Assembly (NCBI RefSeq): GCF_008629695.1 | Contig: NZ_VWSH01000001.1 | Coordinates: forward strand, 1,453,990 to 1,517,989 | DNA from: Taibaiella lutea | Lineage (GTDB): Bacteria; Bacteroidota; Bacteroidia; Chitinophagales; Chitinophagaceae | Direction: 5' to 3' | DNA length: 64,000 nucleotides | Shown here: positions 24,142 through 31,970 of the stretch, piece by piece | Layout of the letters: each line of letters begins with the position of its first letter | How positions within the stretch are numbered: the first letter of the stretch is position 1 | Position numbers and translations under genes: made by a program | The notes under the pieces: generated by a model | What the model was told of the DNA's origin: nothing | Databases searched by the model: none | The model's input: only the letters and a program-made list of their open reading frames with translations

Positions 24142-24663
24142 CTATTCCTCCACTTTGTAGAGTACAAGAAATTCTACACGCCTGTTCCGCGCCTTACCTT
24201 CTTCTGTGGCATTGTCGCTTATCGGGTTATTGCTGCCATGCCCCCAAAAGGACAAACGTTGCCCGGGCACCTTATATATCATGAGCGCCGCACCTGCGGT
24301 ATCGGCTCTTTCTTTTGATAATTTCCGGTTTGTTTCGGCGCTGCCGGTATTATCAGTGTACCCATTGATTAAAATATCCGTTTTTGAATATTTCAATAAT
24401 ACATTGGCAAACCGTTCCATTACGGGGAAAGTTTCCTTATTTATACCGGTGCCGCCTGTTTCAAATAAAAGATTACTGGGAAATAAAACCTTTAATGAAT
24501 CATTGATAATGGTAACCTCAGCCTGGTTGATAGCTTTTTTTACATCAGCATAAGTATGTTCCATGTAAACATGCTTTTTCCTTGCCAACCGCTTCTGCGG
24601 ATTACAAGAAAACAATAATGCTGTAAATAACATTAAAACAACAAAGACTATATACTTATGCAT
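24142..24663 (-). CDS. OmpA-family lipoprotein
   Basis: 173 residues. Lipoprotein signal with Cys in the box LLFSCNPQ; the OmpA C-terminal peptidoglycan-binding domain occupies about 70-168: ILINGYTDNTGSAETNRKLS, ADTAGAALMIYKV, and EGKARNRRVEFLVLYK with the conserved Asp and Arg that grip DAP. It is a Pal-like tether of outer membrane to cell wall, though not the main Pal by context. Its own promoter (24683-24714) overlaps the end of the response regulator gene. Confidence 0.88.
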   Translation of the reverse strand: MHKYIVFVVLMLFTALLFSCNPQKRLARKKHVYMEHTYADVKKAINQAEVTIINDSLKVLFPSNLLFETGGTGINKETFPVMERFANVLLKYSKTDILINGYTDNTGSAETNRKLSKERADTAGAALMIYKVPGQRLSFWGHGSNNPISDNATEEGKARNRRVEFLVLYKVEE

Positions 24664-24682
24664 AAACTACATTTCTCATACA

Positions 24683-24714
24683 CAAATATACCTCAAACTT
24701 ATTTTGGCTGCAAA
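24683..24714 (-). promoter_or_regulatory. Promoter of the OmpA-like lipoprotein gene
   Basis: On the minus strand TTTG (24714-24711), 20 bp, TATATTTG (24690-24683), partly within the 3' end of the response regulator. Confidence 0.55.
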
Positions 24715-25394
24715 ATAAGTTTGAAACCTACGCCATGTACAGTTGATAATTCCACGCCTTCAGCGTCTCTGAGATATTTTCTGATTTTGGTCATGAATAC
24801 ATCCATGCTACGGCCCAGGAAATAATCTTCTTTACCCCAAACGTTCATCAGCACATCTTCCCGTTTAACAACTGAATTGGCATGCTGGCAAAGGTATTGA
24901 AGCAAATCAGCTTCTTTTTGCGTAAGCTGTTGCTTATGTGTTCCGTCTATCAATAAAAGGTTATTGTAATCAAAAACCATGCTGCCCAATTCAAATTTTT
25001 CGGCAACATCGCTTGGCTTGGCTTTGGTATGTTTCAGGAAAACCTCAATCCGCAAAAGCAGTTCCTGCATATTGAAAGGTTTGGTGATATAATCATCGCC
25101 ACCAGCTTTAAAGCCTGCAATCCTGTCTTCATCCATGCTTTTGGCGGTAAGAAAAAGAATCGGAATTTTATCGTTCTTCTTTCTGATTTGACCTGCCAGA
25201 GCCATGCCGTCTTTCTTTGGCAACATTACATCCAACAAACAGATATCAATATTATGACGCATAAACTGCTGCCAGCCATTTTCACCATCCGAACTAAAAA
25301 TCACTTCATAACCATGTTCTTCGAGGTTATCTTTAATGACAAAACCAAGAGAACTATCGTCTTCGACTAAAAGTATTTTTGCTTTAGGTTGCAT
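24699..25394 (-). CDS. OmpR/PhoB-type response regulator
   Basis: 231 residues. Receiver domain (1-120) with acidic pocket LLVEDDSS and phosphoacceptor Asp in ICLLDVMLPKKDG, Thr in LFLTAKS, Lys in DYITKPF. C-terminal winged helix (about 135-230) with LTQKEADLLQYLCQHANSVVKRED and the recognition helix GRSMDVFMTKIRKYL. It begins 2 bp after the stop of its partner kinase, so the two form one two-component system. The stimulus is unknown. Confidence 0.93.
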   Translation of the reverse strand: MQPKAKILLVEDDSSLGFVIKDNLEEHGYEVIFSSDGENGWQQFMRHNIDICLLDVMLPKKDGMALAGQIRKKNDKIPILFLTAKSMDEDRIAGFKAGGDDYITKPFNMQELLLRIEVFLKHTKAKPSDVAEKFELGSMVFDYNNLLLIDGTHKQQLTQKEADLLQYLCQHANSVVKREDVLMNVWGKEDYFLGRSMDVFMTKIRKYLRDAEGVELSTVHGVGFKLILQPK

Positions 25395-25396
25395 AT

Positions 25397-26680
25397 CTAT
25401 TTATTGTGTTTAATGATTTTAGGAAAAATGATGGAAAAAGTGCTTCCTTTTCCGAGTTTACTATTGCAATTTATTACGCCTCCATGTGCCTTTACTATAA
25501 TTCTGACGTAATTAAGCCCCAATCCAAAGCCTTTTACGTCATGTATATTACCCGTTGGAACACGGTAGAATTTTTTAAATAACATTTTCTGATGTGTTAC
25601 ATCGATTCCGATGCCGTTATCCGAAACGTCAATTTGTATCTGCTTATTATTTTCCTTTAAAGAAATATTTATTTCAGGCTTTTCTTCCGCATATTTCAAC
25701 GCATTATCAATAAGGTTACTGATTACGTTTTTAAGATGCAACTTATCTCCTGAATATTTAACCGGTTCATTAGGAAGATGTAAGTGTAGTGCTGCTTCCT
25801 TTTTTAATAACAGATTTTCAAAACTGGTAACTGTTTCCTTTAATAAATCCTGCCAGATAAGGGGCTGCGACCTTAATTGAATCTCACCTTTTTCGGCATG
25901 TGCCATTTGCAGAACGCGCTCCACCTGCAAAGCCAGTTGCGATGCTTCATTATCAATAATAGTAGCGTAATTTAAAAGGCGTTGCGGTTTATGAACAATG
26001 TCAGGATTTTTCAGGACTTCTGCAGACAATTGTATGGTAGCCAAAGGTGTCTTAAACTCATGTGTCATATTGTTGACAAAATCCTTTTGCACTTCGCTCA
26101 GGCGTTTTTGCTTTAAAATCACGAAAACAACATATCCCAAAAATACCAAAACACATAATAAAACCAAAGAAGACAATATCCAGATGGACAGGCGGGAAGC
26201 CACAAAATTCTGGCGATGAGGGAAATAAACGCCAAAATAATAATTGTTCCGTGTCATATCAGGGAAATGCAGCGTTGGCGTAAACCGCTCTGCATTGCCG
26301 CTCATCTGAACATAATGATAATTCATCACTTTATCGCTCATGCAATCATACATACCAAATTCAAAATCGGTAATGATATTGCGCTTTTCAAACTCGACTC
26401 TCAGAAAATGGCTTAATACTTCTGCATCCACGTGGTCGTTAATCTGAACAATGAAATATTCCGGCTCAATCTGATCCACTACATTATAGACCATCGGCTG
26501 AATCATTTTCATCTCCCAAATCTGCATGGCAACATTGCGAAGTGCATTGTTTACATTCAGATTGAACTCTTTTTCTTCCAAATCATAGGCGCGCTTCACC
26601 CAATAGGCTTGTGTAGCAATAATACCCGCAGCTGATAATAATGCCAGTAAAAAAATCAACCTGATTGCCCTGTTCTTCAT
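25397..26680 (-). CDS. Sensor histidine kinase
   Basis: 427 residues from ATG 26680. The TTG at 26692 overlaps the -7 promoter element and is rejected. Two helices (IRLIFLLALLSAAGIIATQA and LSIWILSSLVLLCVLVFL) flank a periplasmic sensor of about 130 residues. HisKA phospho-His in FVNNMTHEFKTPLATIQ; N box NVISNLIDNALKYAEE; G boxes DNGIGID and GFGLGLNYVRIIVKAHGG. It phosphorylates the response regulator encoded right after it. The sensor region has no recognisable ligand motif. Confidence 0.92.
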   Translation of the reverse strand: MKNRAIRLIFLLALLSAAGIIATQAYWVKRAYDLEEKEFNLNVNNALRNVAMQIWEMKMIQPMVYNVVDQIEPEYFIVQINDHVDAEVLSHFLRVEFEKRNIITDFEFGMYDCMSDKVMNYHYVQMSGNAERFTPTLHFPDMTRNNYYFGVYFPHRQNFVASRLSIWILSSLVLLCVLVFLGYVVFVILKQKRLSEVQKDFVNNMTHEFKTPLATIQLSAEVLKNPDIVHKPQRLLNYATIIDNEASQLALQVERVLQMAHAEKGEIQLRSQPLIWQDLLKETVTSFENLLLKKEAALHLHLPNEPVKYSGDKLHLKNVISNLIDNALKYAEEKPEINISLKENNKQIQIDVSDNGIGIDVTHQKMLFKKFYRVPTGNIHDVKGFGLGLNYVRIIVKAHGGVINCNSKLGKGSTFSIIFPKIIKHNK

Positions 26681-26689
26681 ATCTCTTAA

Positions 26690-26722
26690 CAAATGTAAAT
26701 GTTAACGCAATGCGATGCGCAA
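26690..26722 (-). promoter_or_regulatory. Promoter of the kinase-regulator operon
   Basis: On the minus strand TTG (26722-26720), 22 bp, TACATTTG (26697-26690), ending 9 bp before the kinase ATG; the leader would be nearly absent. Confidence 0.5.
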
Positions 26723-26755
26723 TATATTTCCATATTCACAAATCGTTAAAAACAA

Positions 26756-26791
26756 AAAGAGATGCCGTTTTTTTATAAACAGCATCTCTTT
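26756..26791 (-). terminator. Terminator of the alpha/beta hydrolase gene
   Basis: AAAGAGATGC (26756-26765) pairs with GCATCTCTTT (26782-26791); an inner GTTT/AAAC pair extends it. On the minus strand it is followed by TTTGTTTTTAACG. Confidence 0.65.
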
Positions 26792-26821
26792 CAACATTAT
26801 TTTTCTTCTTTCGGGCGAAAA

Positions 26822-27595
26822 TCAATAACACAATTCCATAAAAGCAATTAAATCGCTTGTCAGCCGCTGCGGCATTTCCACAAAACTCATATGACCACAA
26901 GGCTTATAAATACTAACGCTATTCGTTTTTGCCTGATGGCATTGTTCCATAGCATCTTTCATGGGCGTAGCATTATCATGATTGCCAATAATCCATTGAA
27001 CAGGGAAATCCAATTTTTCCAACAAAGCAGTTCTATCTGTGCGAAACATAATAGCAGTGTAAAAATCACTCAATTGCGCTGTCGACAGTCTCATACCATT
27101 TGAAACAACAGCTTCCAACGCCTCAGAATGTTGTTCTGCAAATCCACCATCAAAAAGATTTTGAGCCATTCCTTTCAGAAACATCCTCTTTTCAGCTTCG
27201 CCTTTCTGCATTAATGCAATCGATTTCCGGCGCAGTTCTTTCTTTTCGTCGTTATCAGCTGAAGCCAAGGAATGAATCAAAGAAATACCTTGTATCCGTT
27301 CCGGGAAAATATTGGCACATTCCATAGTTGTATATCCACCCATAGAGTGTCCGGCTAATACAGCCTTTTCAACACCTTCTTTGTCCAGCATAGCTTTGAT
27401 CTCCAATGCCATCAGTTCCATTGTAAGCGGCCGGTTTAAAGACATGCTTTTACCCGCTCCCGGTAAATCAGGAAGGAATACACGGAATCTTTTAGTCAAT
27501 TCAGGAAGTATGGGGTTCCATGCGGTACTATCATTTGGGAATCCATGAATTAATACCAATGGGTTACCCTGGCCTTGTATGCTATAATGAATCAT
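26822..27595 (-). CDS. Alpha/beta hydrolase
   Basis: 257 residues, cytosolic. Oxyanion region PLVLIHGFPNDSTAW; nucleophile Ser in LAGHSMGGYTTM; catalytic Asp in GNHDNATP and His in PCGHMSFVEMP. The BioH/menH-like family fold is intact but the substrate is unknown. It sits downstream of the DUF4105 gene with a TTTTGACTTTTAA-like tract in the gap and has its own terminator. Confidence 0.85.
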   Translation of the reverse strand: MIHYSIQGQGNPLVLIHGFPNDSTAWNPILPELTKRFRVFLPDLPGAGKSMSLNRPLTMELMALEIKAMLDKEGVEKAVLAGHSMGGYTTMECANIFPERIQGISLIHSLASADNDEKKELRRKSIALMQKGEAEKRMFLKGMAQNLFDGGFAEQHSEALEAVVSNGMRLSTAQLSDFYTAIMFRTDRTALLEKLDFPVQWIIGNHDNATPMKDAMEQCHQAKTNSVSIYKPCGHMSFVEMPQRLTSDLIAFMELCY

Positions 27596-27596
27596 G

Positions 27597-27620
27597 AATT
27601 AAAAGTCAAAAGTCAGAAAG
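27597..27620 (-). repeat. TTTTGACTTTTAA-type word tract before the hydrolase start
   Basis: Minus strand CTGACTTTTGACTTTTAATTC directly abuts the ATG at 27595. It belongs to the same word family as 8851 and 29897. Confidence 0.55.
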
Positions 27621-27634
27621 GGGAACAATATCCT

Positions 27635-28831
27635 TTAATCTTTGTTCGCTTTTGGTGCAGGAACGTTTCGTTTATACATATCTACATAAACATACATCAT
27701 CGCCAATAACAATGGCGAAATCTCAATCAGCGGCATTTGCTGAAACCCGATAAGATGTACTATCAAAGCCACTATCAATAAACTTATAGCTGCCAATGCG
27801 TATATACGTAACCAAAAACTTTGCTTATGTGCAAAGAAAGCGGCAAATGCATTTAATGGCAATGCCCAGAGAATATTGTAGTTATCAGAACATCCCTGAT
27901 TGTCCGTACCAAGCCACATAAACAATATAAACAACCCTAACAGTCCGGTAATGAATAGCAACACAAATCGCATAAAGGATTTCAGGTAATGGAAAGCCGG
28001 AATCAGAAAAGCAAGTACGGTAAGTATCAATATGCCAATCATAGTCCACAAAGGCCCGTTCAATGTTGATTGATAAATATGTTTATGTGCTAAAATAACC
28101 TGGTCTGAACCTACGATATGTTCATTTTTATATTTGGCATGTTCCAGTCCTTTGTGTAAAAAATCAGGCAAAAACATCACGCCATCTTCTGACATAGTAC
28201 TGTCAATGCGGCTACCAAGCAATAAATCAATACCGAAACGTTCCCAATGTTTATTCATCAGATACTGATTAATGATATTACGGTAAGTAATTTTCTTTCC
28301 GGTAAGAATGTCACCGAAATAAAATTCTTCGCCCAACACTTTCGGAAAAATATCGCGTACTCTGGTGCAGCAATTATCCCACATGAAATCATACTTGTAA
28401 GCCCTGTTTTCAGGCTTCAGGTTGTTTTCCAGATAGGCGAGAATCTTCAATTTATGCACTGCGCTTAAATTCATTACCTGCTCTTCCACATTCCTCTTTT
28501 CTTCAATATAAGTATACATGAAGTCATTATAAGAACCTTTGTCCAGATAATAAGGCAATTTGCCTAACACAAATTTTTTATAAAAATGAGGGTCGCCGAA
28601 ATCGAAAGTGCCGTAGTTATAAACATCGTCCGTATGATGAACGCTATCAATCACACGAACACCTGTATGCCCGAAAGACGAATACAATTCATCGCCGACA
28701 CCGCATGTAAGAATGCTGATTCTTATATGGCTTGTATCGTCCTGAACAAGCACCAGCGTATCATCAGCATTATGCGCAAACATGGCAAATGAAAAGAAGC
28801 AAAAAATAACCGAAACGATATAACGCATCAT
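27635..28831 (-). CDS. DUF4105 (Lnb N-terminal periplasmic domain) membrane protein
   Basis: 398 residues from the double ATG at 28831/28828 (MMRYIVSVIFCFFSFAMFAHN); longer upstream frame lies on the promoter element and is rejected. Signal peptide, then the DUF4105 domain: LTCGVGDELYSSFGHTGVRV, DDVYNYGTFDFGDPHFYKKF, KYDFMWDNCCTRVRDIFP (conserved Asn/Cys/Cys) and then four or five C-terminal membrane helices. Found across Bacteroidota; function not established. Confidence 0.85.
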   Translation of the reverse strand: MMRYIVSVIFCFFSFAMFAHNADDTLVLVQDDTSHIRISILTCGVGDELYSSFGHTGVRVIDSVHHTDDVYNYGTFDFGDPHFYKKFVLGKLPYYLDKGSYNDFMYTYIEEKRNVEEQVMNLSAVHKLKILAYLENNLKPENRAYKYDFMWDNCCTRVRDIFPKVLGEEFYFGDILTGKKITYRNIINQYLMNKHWERFGIDLLLGSRIDSTMSEDGVMFLPDFLHKGLEHAKYKNEHIVGSDQVILAHKHIYQSTLNGPLWTMIGILILTVLAFLIPAFHYLKSFMRFVLLFITGLLGLFILFMWLGTDNQGCSDNYNILWALPLNAFAAFFAHKQSFWLRIYALAAISLLIVALIVHLIGFQQMPLIEISPLLLAMMYVYVDMYKRNVPAPKANKD

Positions 28832-28863
28832 GAATTGAATATTGAAATCATTAATTAAGGCTG

Positions 28864-28871
28864 CAAAGGTA
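28864..28871 (-). promoter_or_regulatory. -7 element before the DUF4105 gene
   Basis: TACCTTTG on the minus strand, 33 bp upstream of ATG 28831, and 12 bp downstream of the msrC stop. No clear TTTG at the -33 distance. Confidence 0.4.
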
Positions 28872-28883
28872 TTGCACAAATGT

Positions 28884-29357
28884 TTAGATGGAAATTAATC
28901 GTACTAAACGTTCCAGATATAACTTGTCGGTATCGTCAAAATGATTCAGCAATTCACTGTCAACATCAAGCACAGCAACTACTTCGCTGCCTTTAACTAC
29001 AGGAACCACAATTTCCGATCTGGACAAGCTGCTGCAGGCAATATGCCCCGGAAACTGTTCAACATCCGGAACCACAATCGTTTCAGCTTTCTCCCAACTC
29101 GCACCGCATACTCCTTTACCTTTCCGGATGCGCGTACAGGCCAATGGTCCCTGAAAAGGCCCCAATACCAATTCGTCTTGTTTCACCAAATAGAATCCGA
29201 CCCACCACCAGTTGAATTGCGTTTTCAACATTGCCGCAATGTTCGCAAGATTAGCTATTACATCTGTTTCTGTCGAAATTATAGCTTCTATCTGAGGCAA
29301 CAATGCTTCGTACTGTTCTGTTTTTGTCCCTGTTATCACATTCAAATCTTCTGCCAT
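28884..29357 (-). CDS. msrC: Free methionine-(R)-sulfoxide reductase (GAF domain)
   Basis: 157 residues, one GAF domain. fRMsr reduces free Met-R-sulfoxide using thioredoxin. The three redox Cys are in LACTRIRKGKGVCG and HIACSSLSRSEIVVP, with the substrate-binding Asp in VLDVDSE and the WWVGFYL strand. Cytosolic. Upstream of the DUF4105 gene on the same strand. Confidence 0.9.
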   Translation of the reverse strand: MAEDLNVITGTKTEQYEALLPQIEAIISTETDVIANLANIAAMLKTQFNWWWVGFYLVKQDELVLGPFQGPLACTRIRKGKGVCGASWEKAETIVVPDVEQFPGHIACSSLSRSEIVVPVVKGSEVVAVLDVDSELLNHFDDTDKLYLERLVRLISI

Positions 29358-29402
29358 TCTATATTGTATTTCAGTTTGTAAAAATTTTGTTTGAGTTACA
29401 AA

Positions 29403-29436
29403 TTTGAAACAAAAAGACGGAATATAGATACCTTTG
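29403..29436 (+). promoter_or_regulatory. Promoter of the DUF983 gene
   Basis: TTTG (29403-29406), 22 bp, TACCTTTG (29429-29436), 20 bp before ATG 29456. Confidence 0.55.
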
Positions 29437-29455
29437 CCATCAAATTCCAGATACG

Positions 29456-29875
29456 ATGACGCATAAACCGGGTTTAATTTCCAGCATCTTAGGCATGAAA
29501 TGTCCTAATTGCCGAAAAGGGGCTATGTTTTGCAATAAAAGTATTTTCCCGTTAAAAGAAATGATGCAGATGCCTAAAAACTGTGCTGAGTGCGGGCAGA
29601 AAATGGAATTGGAAATTGGTTTTTATTACGGCACCGGTTATGTAAGCTATGGTCTTTCCGTAGCTATTGCCGTTTTTAATATAGTATGGTATGCTGTTCT
29701 TGTTGGTTTTTCATGGAAAGACAATAGCGTATGGTGGTATTTAGGTATTACCGTCGGTATGCTGATATTATTGCAACCTTGGCTGATGCGGCTTTCACGG
29801 GTCATCTATTTATATATGTTTGTAAAATACGGCAGTAATTCAGGCAGGTTTGAACAAAGGACCAATAGTGAATGA
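29456..29875 (+). CDS. DUF983 membrane protein
   Basis: 139 residues. N-terminal zinc-ribbon pair MKCPNCRKG and CAECGQK, then LEIGFYYGTGYVSYGLSVAIA and two to three membrane helices ending at IYLYMFVKYG. This is the DUF983 family, small Cys4 membrane proteins near respiratory or cell envelope genes; function unknown. Complete and independent, separated from the next gene by a word tract. Confidence 0.85.
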   Translation: MTHKPGLISSILGMKCPNCRKGAMFCNKSIFPLKEMMQMPKNCAECGQKMELEIGFYYGTGYVSYGLSVAIAVFNIVWYAVLVGFSWKDNSVWWYLGITVGMLILLQPWLMRLSRVIYLYMFVKYGSNSGRFEQRTNSE

Positions 29876-29896
29876 GGGTTAGTCTCATTTTCAAGC

Positions 29897-29930
29897 TTTT
29901 TGAATTTTAATTTTGACTTTTTAATTTATA
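29897..29930 (+). repeat. TTTTGAATTTTAATTTTGAC-type word tract before the SDR gene
   Basis: Near-repeats of TTTTGAATTTTAA and TTTTGACTTTTTAA end 5 bp before ATG 29935; same word family as 8851 and 27597. Confidence 0.5.
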
Positions 29931-29934
29931 AGAA

Positions 29935-30720
29935 ATGCAATTATCATTAACCGGCAAACATGCATTGATCGGTGGCAGCACACAAGGCATCGGCCTTGCC
30001 ATTGCACAGGAACTGGCTTTATTGGGGGCAACCTGCACTTTAATCTCAAGGAATGAAAGTTCTCTGCAAAAAGCTGTTACAACATTAAATACAGATCAAC
30101 AACAACAGCATGACTATCTGGTAGCGGATTACAGCAACTATGAAGAAGTAAAAGAAGTTGTTGCAGCTTATGTTGCAAAGAATAACATACACATCTTAAT
30201 TAATAACAGCGGCGGCCCGGCAGCCGGCCCTATTACGGAAGCTACGCCGGAAGCATTTTTCAGCGCATTCCAGCAGCATCTTATCTGTAATCAATTGATC
30301 ACACAACTGGTTATTCCCGGTATGAAAACCGATAATTATGGCCGTATCGTTAATGTCATTTCAACTTCCGTAAAAATTCCGTTGAAGGGATTAGGCGTAA
30401 GCAATACGATTCGTGGAGCGGTGGCATCCTGGGCAAAAACGATGTCGAACGAATTAGCTCCTTTTGGCATTACAGTAAACAATATTTTACCCGGCGCTAC
30501 AGCCACCGCGAGATTAGAGACAATTGTAAATAATAAGTCTGCAAAAACGGGTCATGCAAAAGATGCGGTGGAACAGGAGATGATAGATGAAATACCGATG
30601 AAGCGTTTTGGTCAACCGGGTGAAATAGGTGCTGTTGCAGCGTTCCTTACGACACCTGCGGCTGCTTATCTTACGGGTGTTAGTATTCCTGTAGATGGTG
30701 GCAGGACAGGAAGTCTATAA
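29935..30720 (+). CDS. Short-chain dehydrogenase/reductase (SDR)
   Basis: 261 residues. Rossmann NAD(P) loop ALIGGSTQGIGLAIAQ; NNSGG (NNAG-type) motif at ILINNSGGPAAG; catalytic Ser in NVISTSVKI. The classical YxxxK is replaced: the stretch where it should be reads LGVSNTIRGAVASWAKTM. Normally Tyr and Lys are four residues apart; here Ser/Asn and Arg occupy the site, so it belongs to the Bacteroidota SDRs with an atypical active site and may not be an ordinary reductase. Substrate unknown. Confidence 0.8.
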   Translation: MQLSLTGKHALIGGSTQGIGLAIAQELALLGATCTLISRNESSLQKAVTTLNTDQQQQHDYLVADYSNYEEVKEVVAAYVAKNNIHILINNSGGPAAGPITEATPEAFFSAFQQHLICNQLITQLVIPGMKTDNYGRIVNVISTSVKIPLKGLGVSNTIRGAVASWAKTMSNELAPFGITVNNILPGATATARLETIVNNKSAKTGHAKDAVEQEMIDEIPMKRFGQPGEIGAVAAFLTTPAAAYLTGVSIPVDGGRTGSL

Positions 30721-30734
30721 ATAATTAAGTGCCT

Positions 30735-30770
30735 GATTCTAATATCTGACATCTGACTACTAATATCTAA
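30735..30770 (+). repeat. ATCTAATATCTGACATCTGA-type word tract before aroE
   Basis: ATTCTAATATCTGACATCTG then ACTACTAATATCTAA runs to 2 bp before ATG 30773. Same family as 8512, 19950 and 51151. Confidence 0.6.
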
Positions 30771-30772
30771 AA

Positions 30773-31498
30773 ATGTACGGCATCATTGGTTATCCTTTAC
30801 TGACAACATTTTCTCCCGGATATTTTCAGGAGAAGTTCAGGCAATTGGATATTGATGAAACCTATCATAAATTTCCATTAAAAAAGATTGATGATTTAAA
30901 AGAACTATTAAAACTGCATCCCTCATTAAAAGGCCTGAACGTTACAATTCCATACAAACAAACTGTTATCCCGTTTTTAAATGCATTGGATAATACAGCA
31001 AAACAGATTGGAGCTGTTAACACCATTCAATTCAAAGAAGGAAAACTTATCGGCCATAACACAGACACTATCGGTTTTTATAATTCGCTGAAACCTTTAT
31101 TGGATAAACATCACGACAAAGCACTCATCTTAGGAACCGGCGGGGCTTCAAAAGCGGTTGCTTATGCGTTACAAAAATTAGAAATTCAATTTCAATTTGT
31201 TTCAAGAGAAAAAAAAGAAGGCCAATTGATTTATGCTGACTTGGATAACGATGTTATTAAGTCGCATAGGCTTATAATTAATACAACTCCTCTCGGCATG
31301 AAACCTTTTGAAGGTATGTCTCCCGAAATGCCATATGCCGCTATAGACTCGGAACATTTGCTGTACGATTTAATTTATTCGCCTGCTGAAACTCCATTTT
31401 TACAACAAGGAAAAATAAGGGGTGCGACTATTAAAAACGGATATGAAATGTTGATAGCGCAAGCCGAAGCTGCATGGAAAATCTGGAATTCCATATGA
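30773..31498 (+). CDS. aroE: Shikimate dehydrogenase
   Basis: 241 residues, somewhat shorter than E. coli AroE (272). Reduces 3-dehydroshikimate with NADPH. The substrate site is GLNVTIPYKQTVIPFL (catalytic Lys) and NTIQFKEG, GHNTDTIGFYNSL (Asp); the cofactor loop is ILGTGGASKAVAYAL; ends in NGYEMLIAQAEAAWKIW. No other aro gene nearby. Its stop codon lies inside the 19-bp arm of the terminator that follows. Confidence 0.93.
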   Translation: MYGIIGYPLLTTFSPGYFQEKFRQLDIDETYHKFPLKKIDDLKELLKLHPSLKGLNVTIPYKQTVIPFLNALDNTAKQIGAVNTIQFKEGKLIGHNTDTIGFYNSLKPLLDKHHDKALILGTGGASKAVAYALQKLEIQFQFVSREKKEGQLIYADLDNDVIKSHRLIINTTPLGMKPFEGMSPEMPYAAIDSEHLLYDLIYSPAETPFLQQGKIRGATIKNGYEMLIAQAEAAWKIWNSI

Positions 31499-31537
31499 AA
31501 AAGGTTGCCAACTTTTACAAAGTTGGCAACCTTTTTC
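31497..31537 (+). terminator. Terminator hairpin C of the TTG[A/C]CAAC family, overlapping the aroE stop
   Basis: A perfect 19-bp stem (31497-31515 with 31519-31537) around TAC; core GGTTGCCAACTTT / AAAGTTGGCAACC, followed by CATCTCTCT after a T5. It shares its core with the two hairpins after etfA, with matched changes on both arms. Confidence 0.8.
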
Positions 31538-31586
31538 ATCTCTCTGTTTCAGAAGTAAATAGATTTCCATCCCAAATTTGATTATG

Positions 31587-31601
31587 CCTAATTTTTTTAG
31601 G
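31587..31601. promoter_or_regulatory. Inverted repeat upstream of padR
   Basis: CCTAA-TTTTT-TTAGG, 16 bp before the -7 element TAGTTTTG (31617-31624). It could be the autoregulatory site of the PadR protein. Not the common PadR ATGT-N8-ACAT box, so this is tentative. Confidence 0.3.
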
Positions 31602-31616
31602 TATAAAAATATTTCT

Positions 31617-31624
31617 TAGTTTTG
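31617..31624 (+). promoter_or_regulatory. -7 element of the padR operon
   Basis: TAGTTTTG, 8 bp before ATG 31632, implying a very short or leaderless message. Confidence 0.4.
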
Positions 31625-31631
31625 AAAAAGG

Positions 31632-31970
31632 ATGGAAGCAAGCAAAATTATTAAAGGAAGCATGTCGGCCATTATTTTGCAATTACTGCAAAATAATGGC
31701 CGGATGTACGGGTATGAAATAACCAAGGCTGTAAGAGATGGCAGCAGAGGTAAAACAAAAATTACGGAAGCTGCATTATATCCGGCTTTACACAGATTGG
31801 AAGAAGCCGGTTTTCTGGAAACGGAAAGTGAAATAGTGGATGGCAGAATACGTAAATACTACAAACTAAACCGGCAGGGTAAAAAAGAAACAGCTTTACA
31901 AATAGATGCTTTAAAAGAATCTATTCTTTCGTTGCAAAAAATATTAAAATACAAATTGAAAAATGGATAG
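31632..31970 (+). CDS. PadR-family transcriptional regulator
   Basis: 112 residues, short PadR type (winged helix plus a C-terminal helix). Signature: IILQLLQNNGRMYGYEITKAV, then KITEAALYPALHRLEEAGFLETE and GRIRKYYKLNRQGKKET. It is a repressor of linked genes in most known cases. First gene of a tight three-gene unit (overlaps the next by 8 bp), so it likely controls that unit. Confidence 0.9.
   Translation: MEASKIIKGSMSAIILQLLQNNGRMYGYEITKAVRDGSRGKTKITEAALYPALHRLEEAGFLETESEIVDGRIRKYYKLNRQGKKETALQIDALKESILSLQKILKYKLKNG

Noticed and set aside
26681-26692. Histidine kinase starting with TTG 26692
   Set aside because: TTG 26692 is part of the TACATTTG promoter element; ATG 26680 follows it directly.
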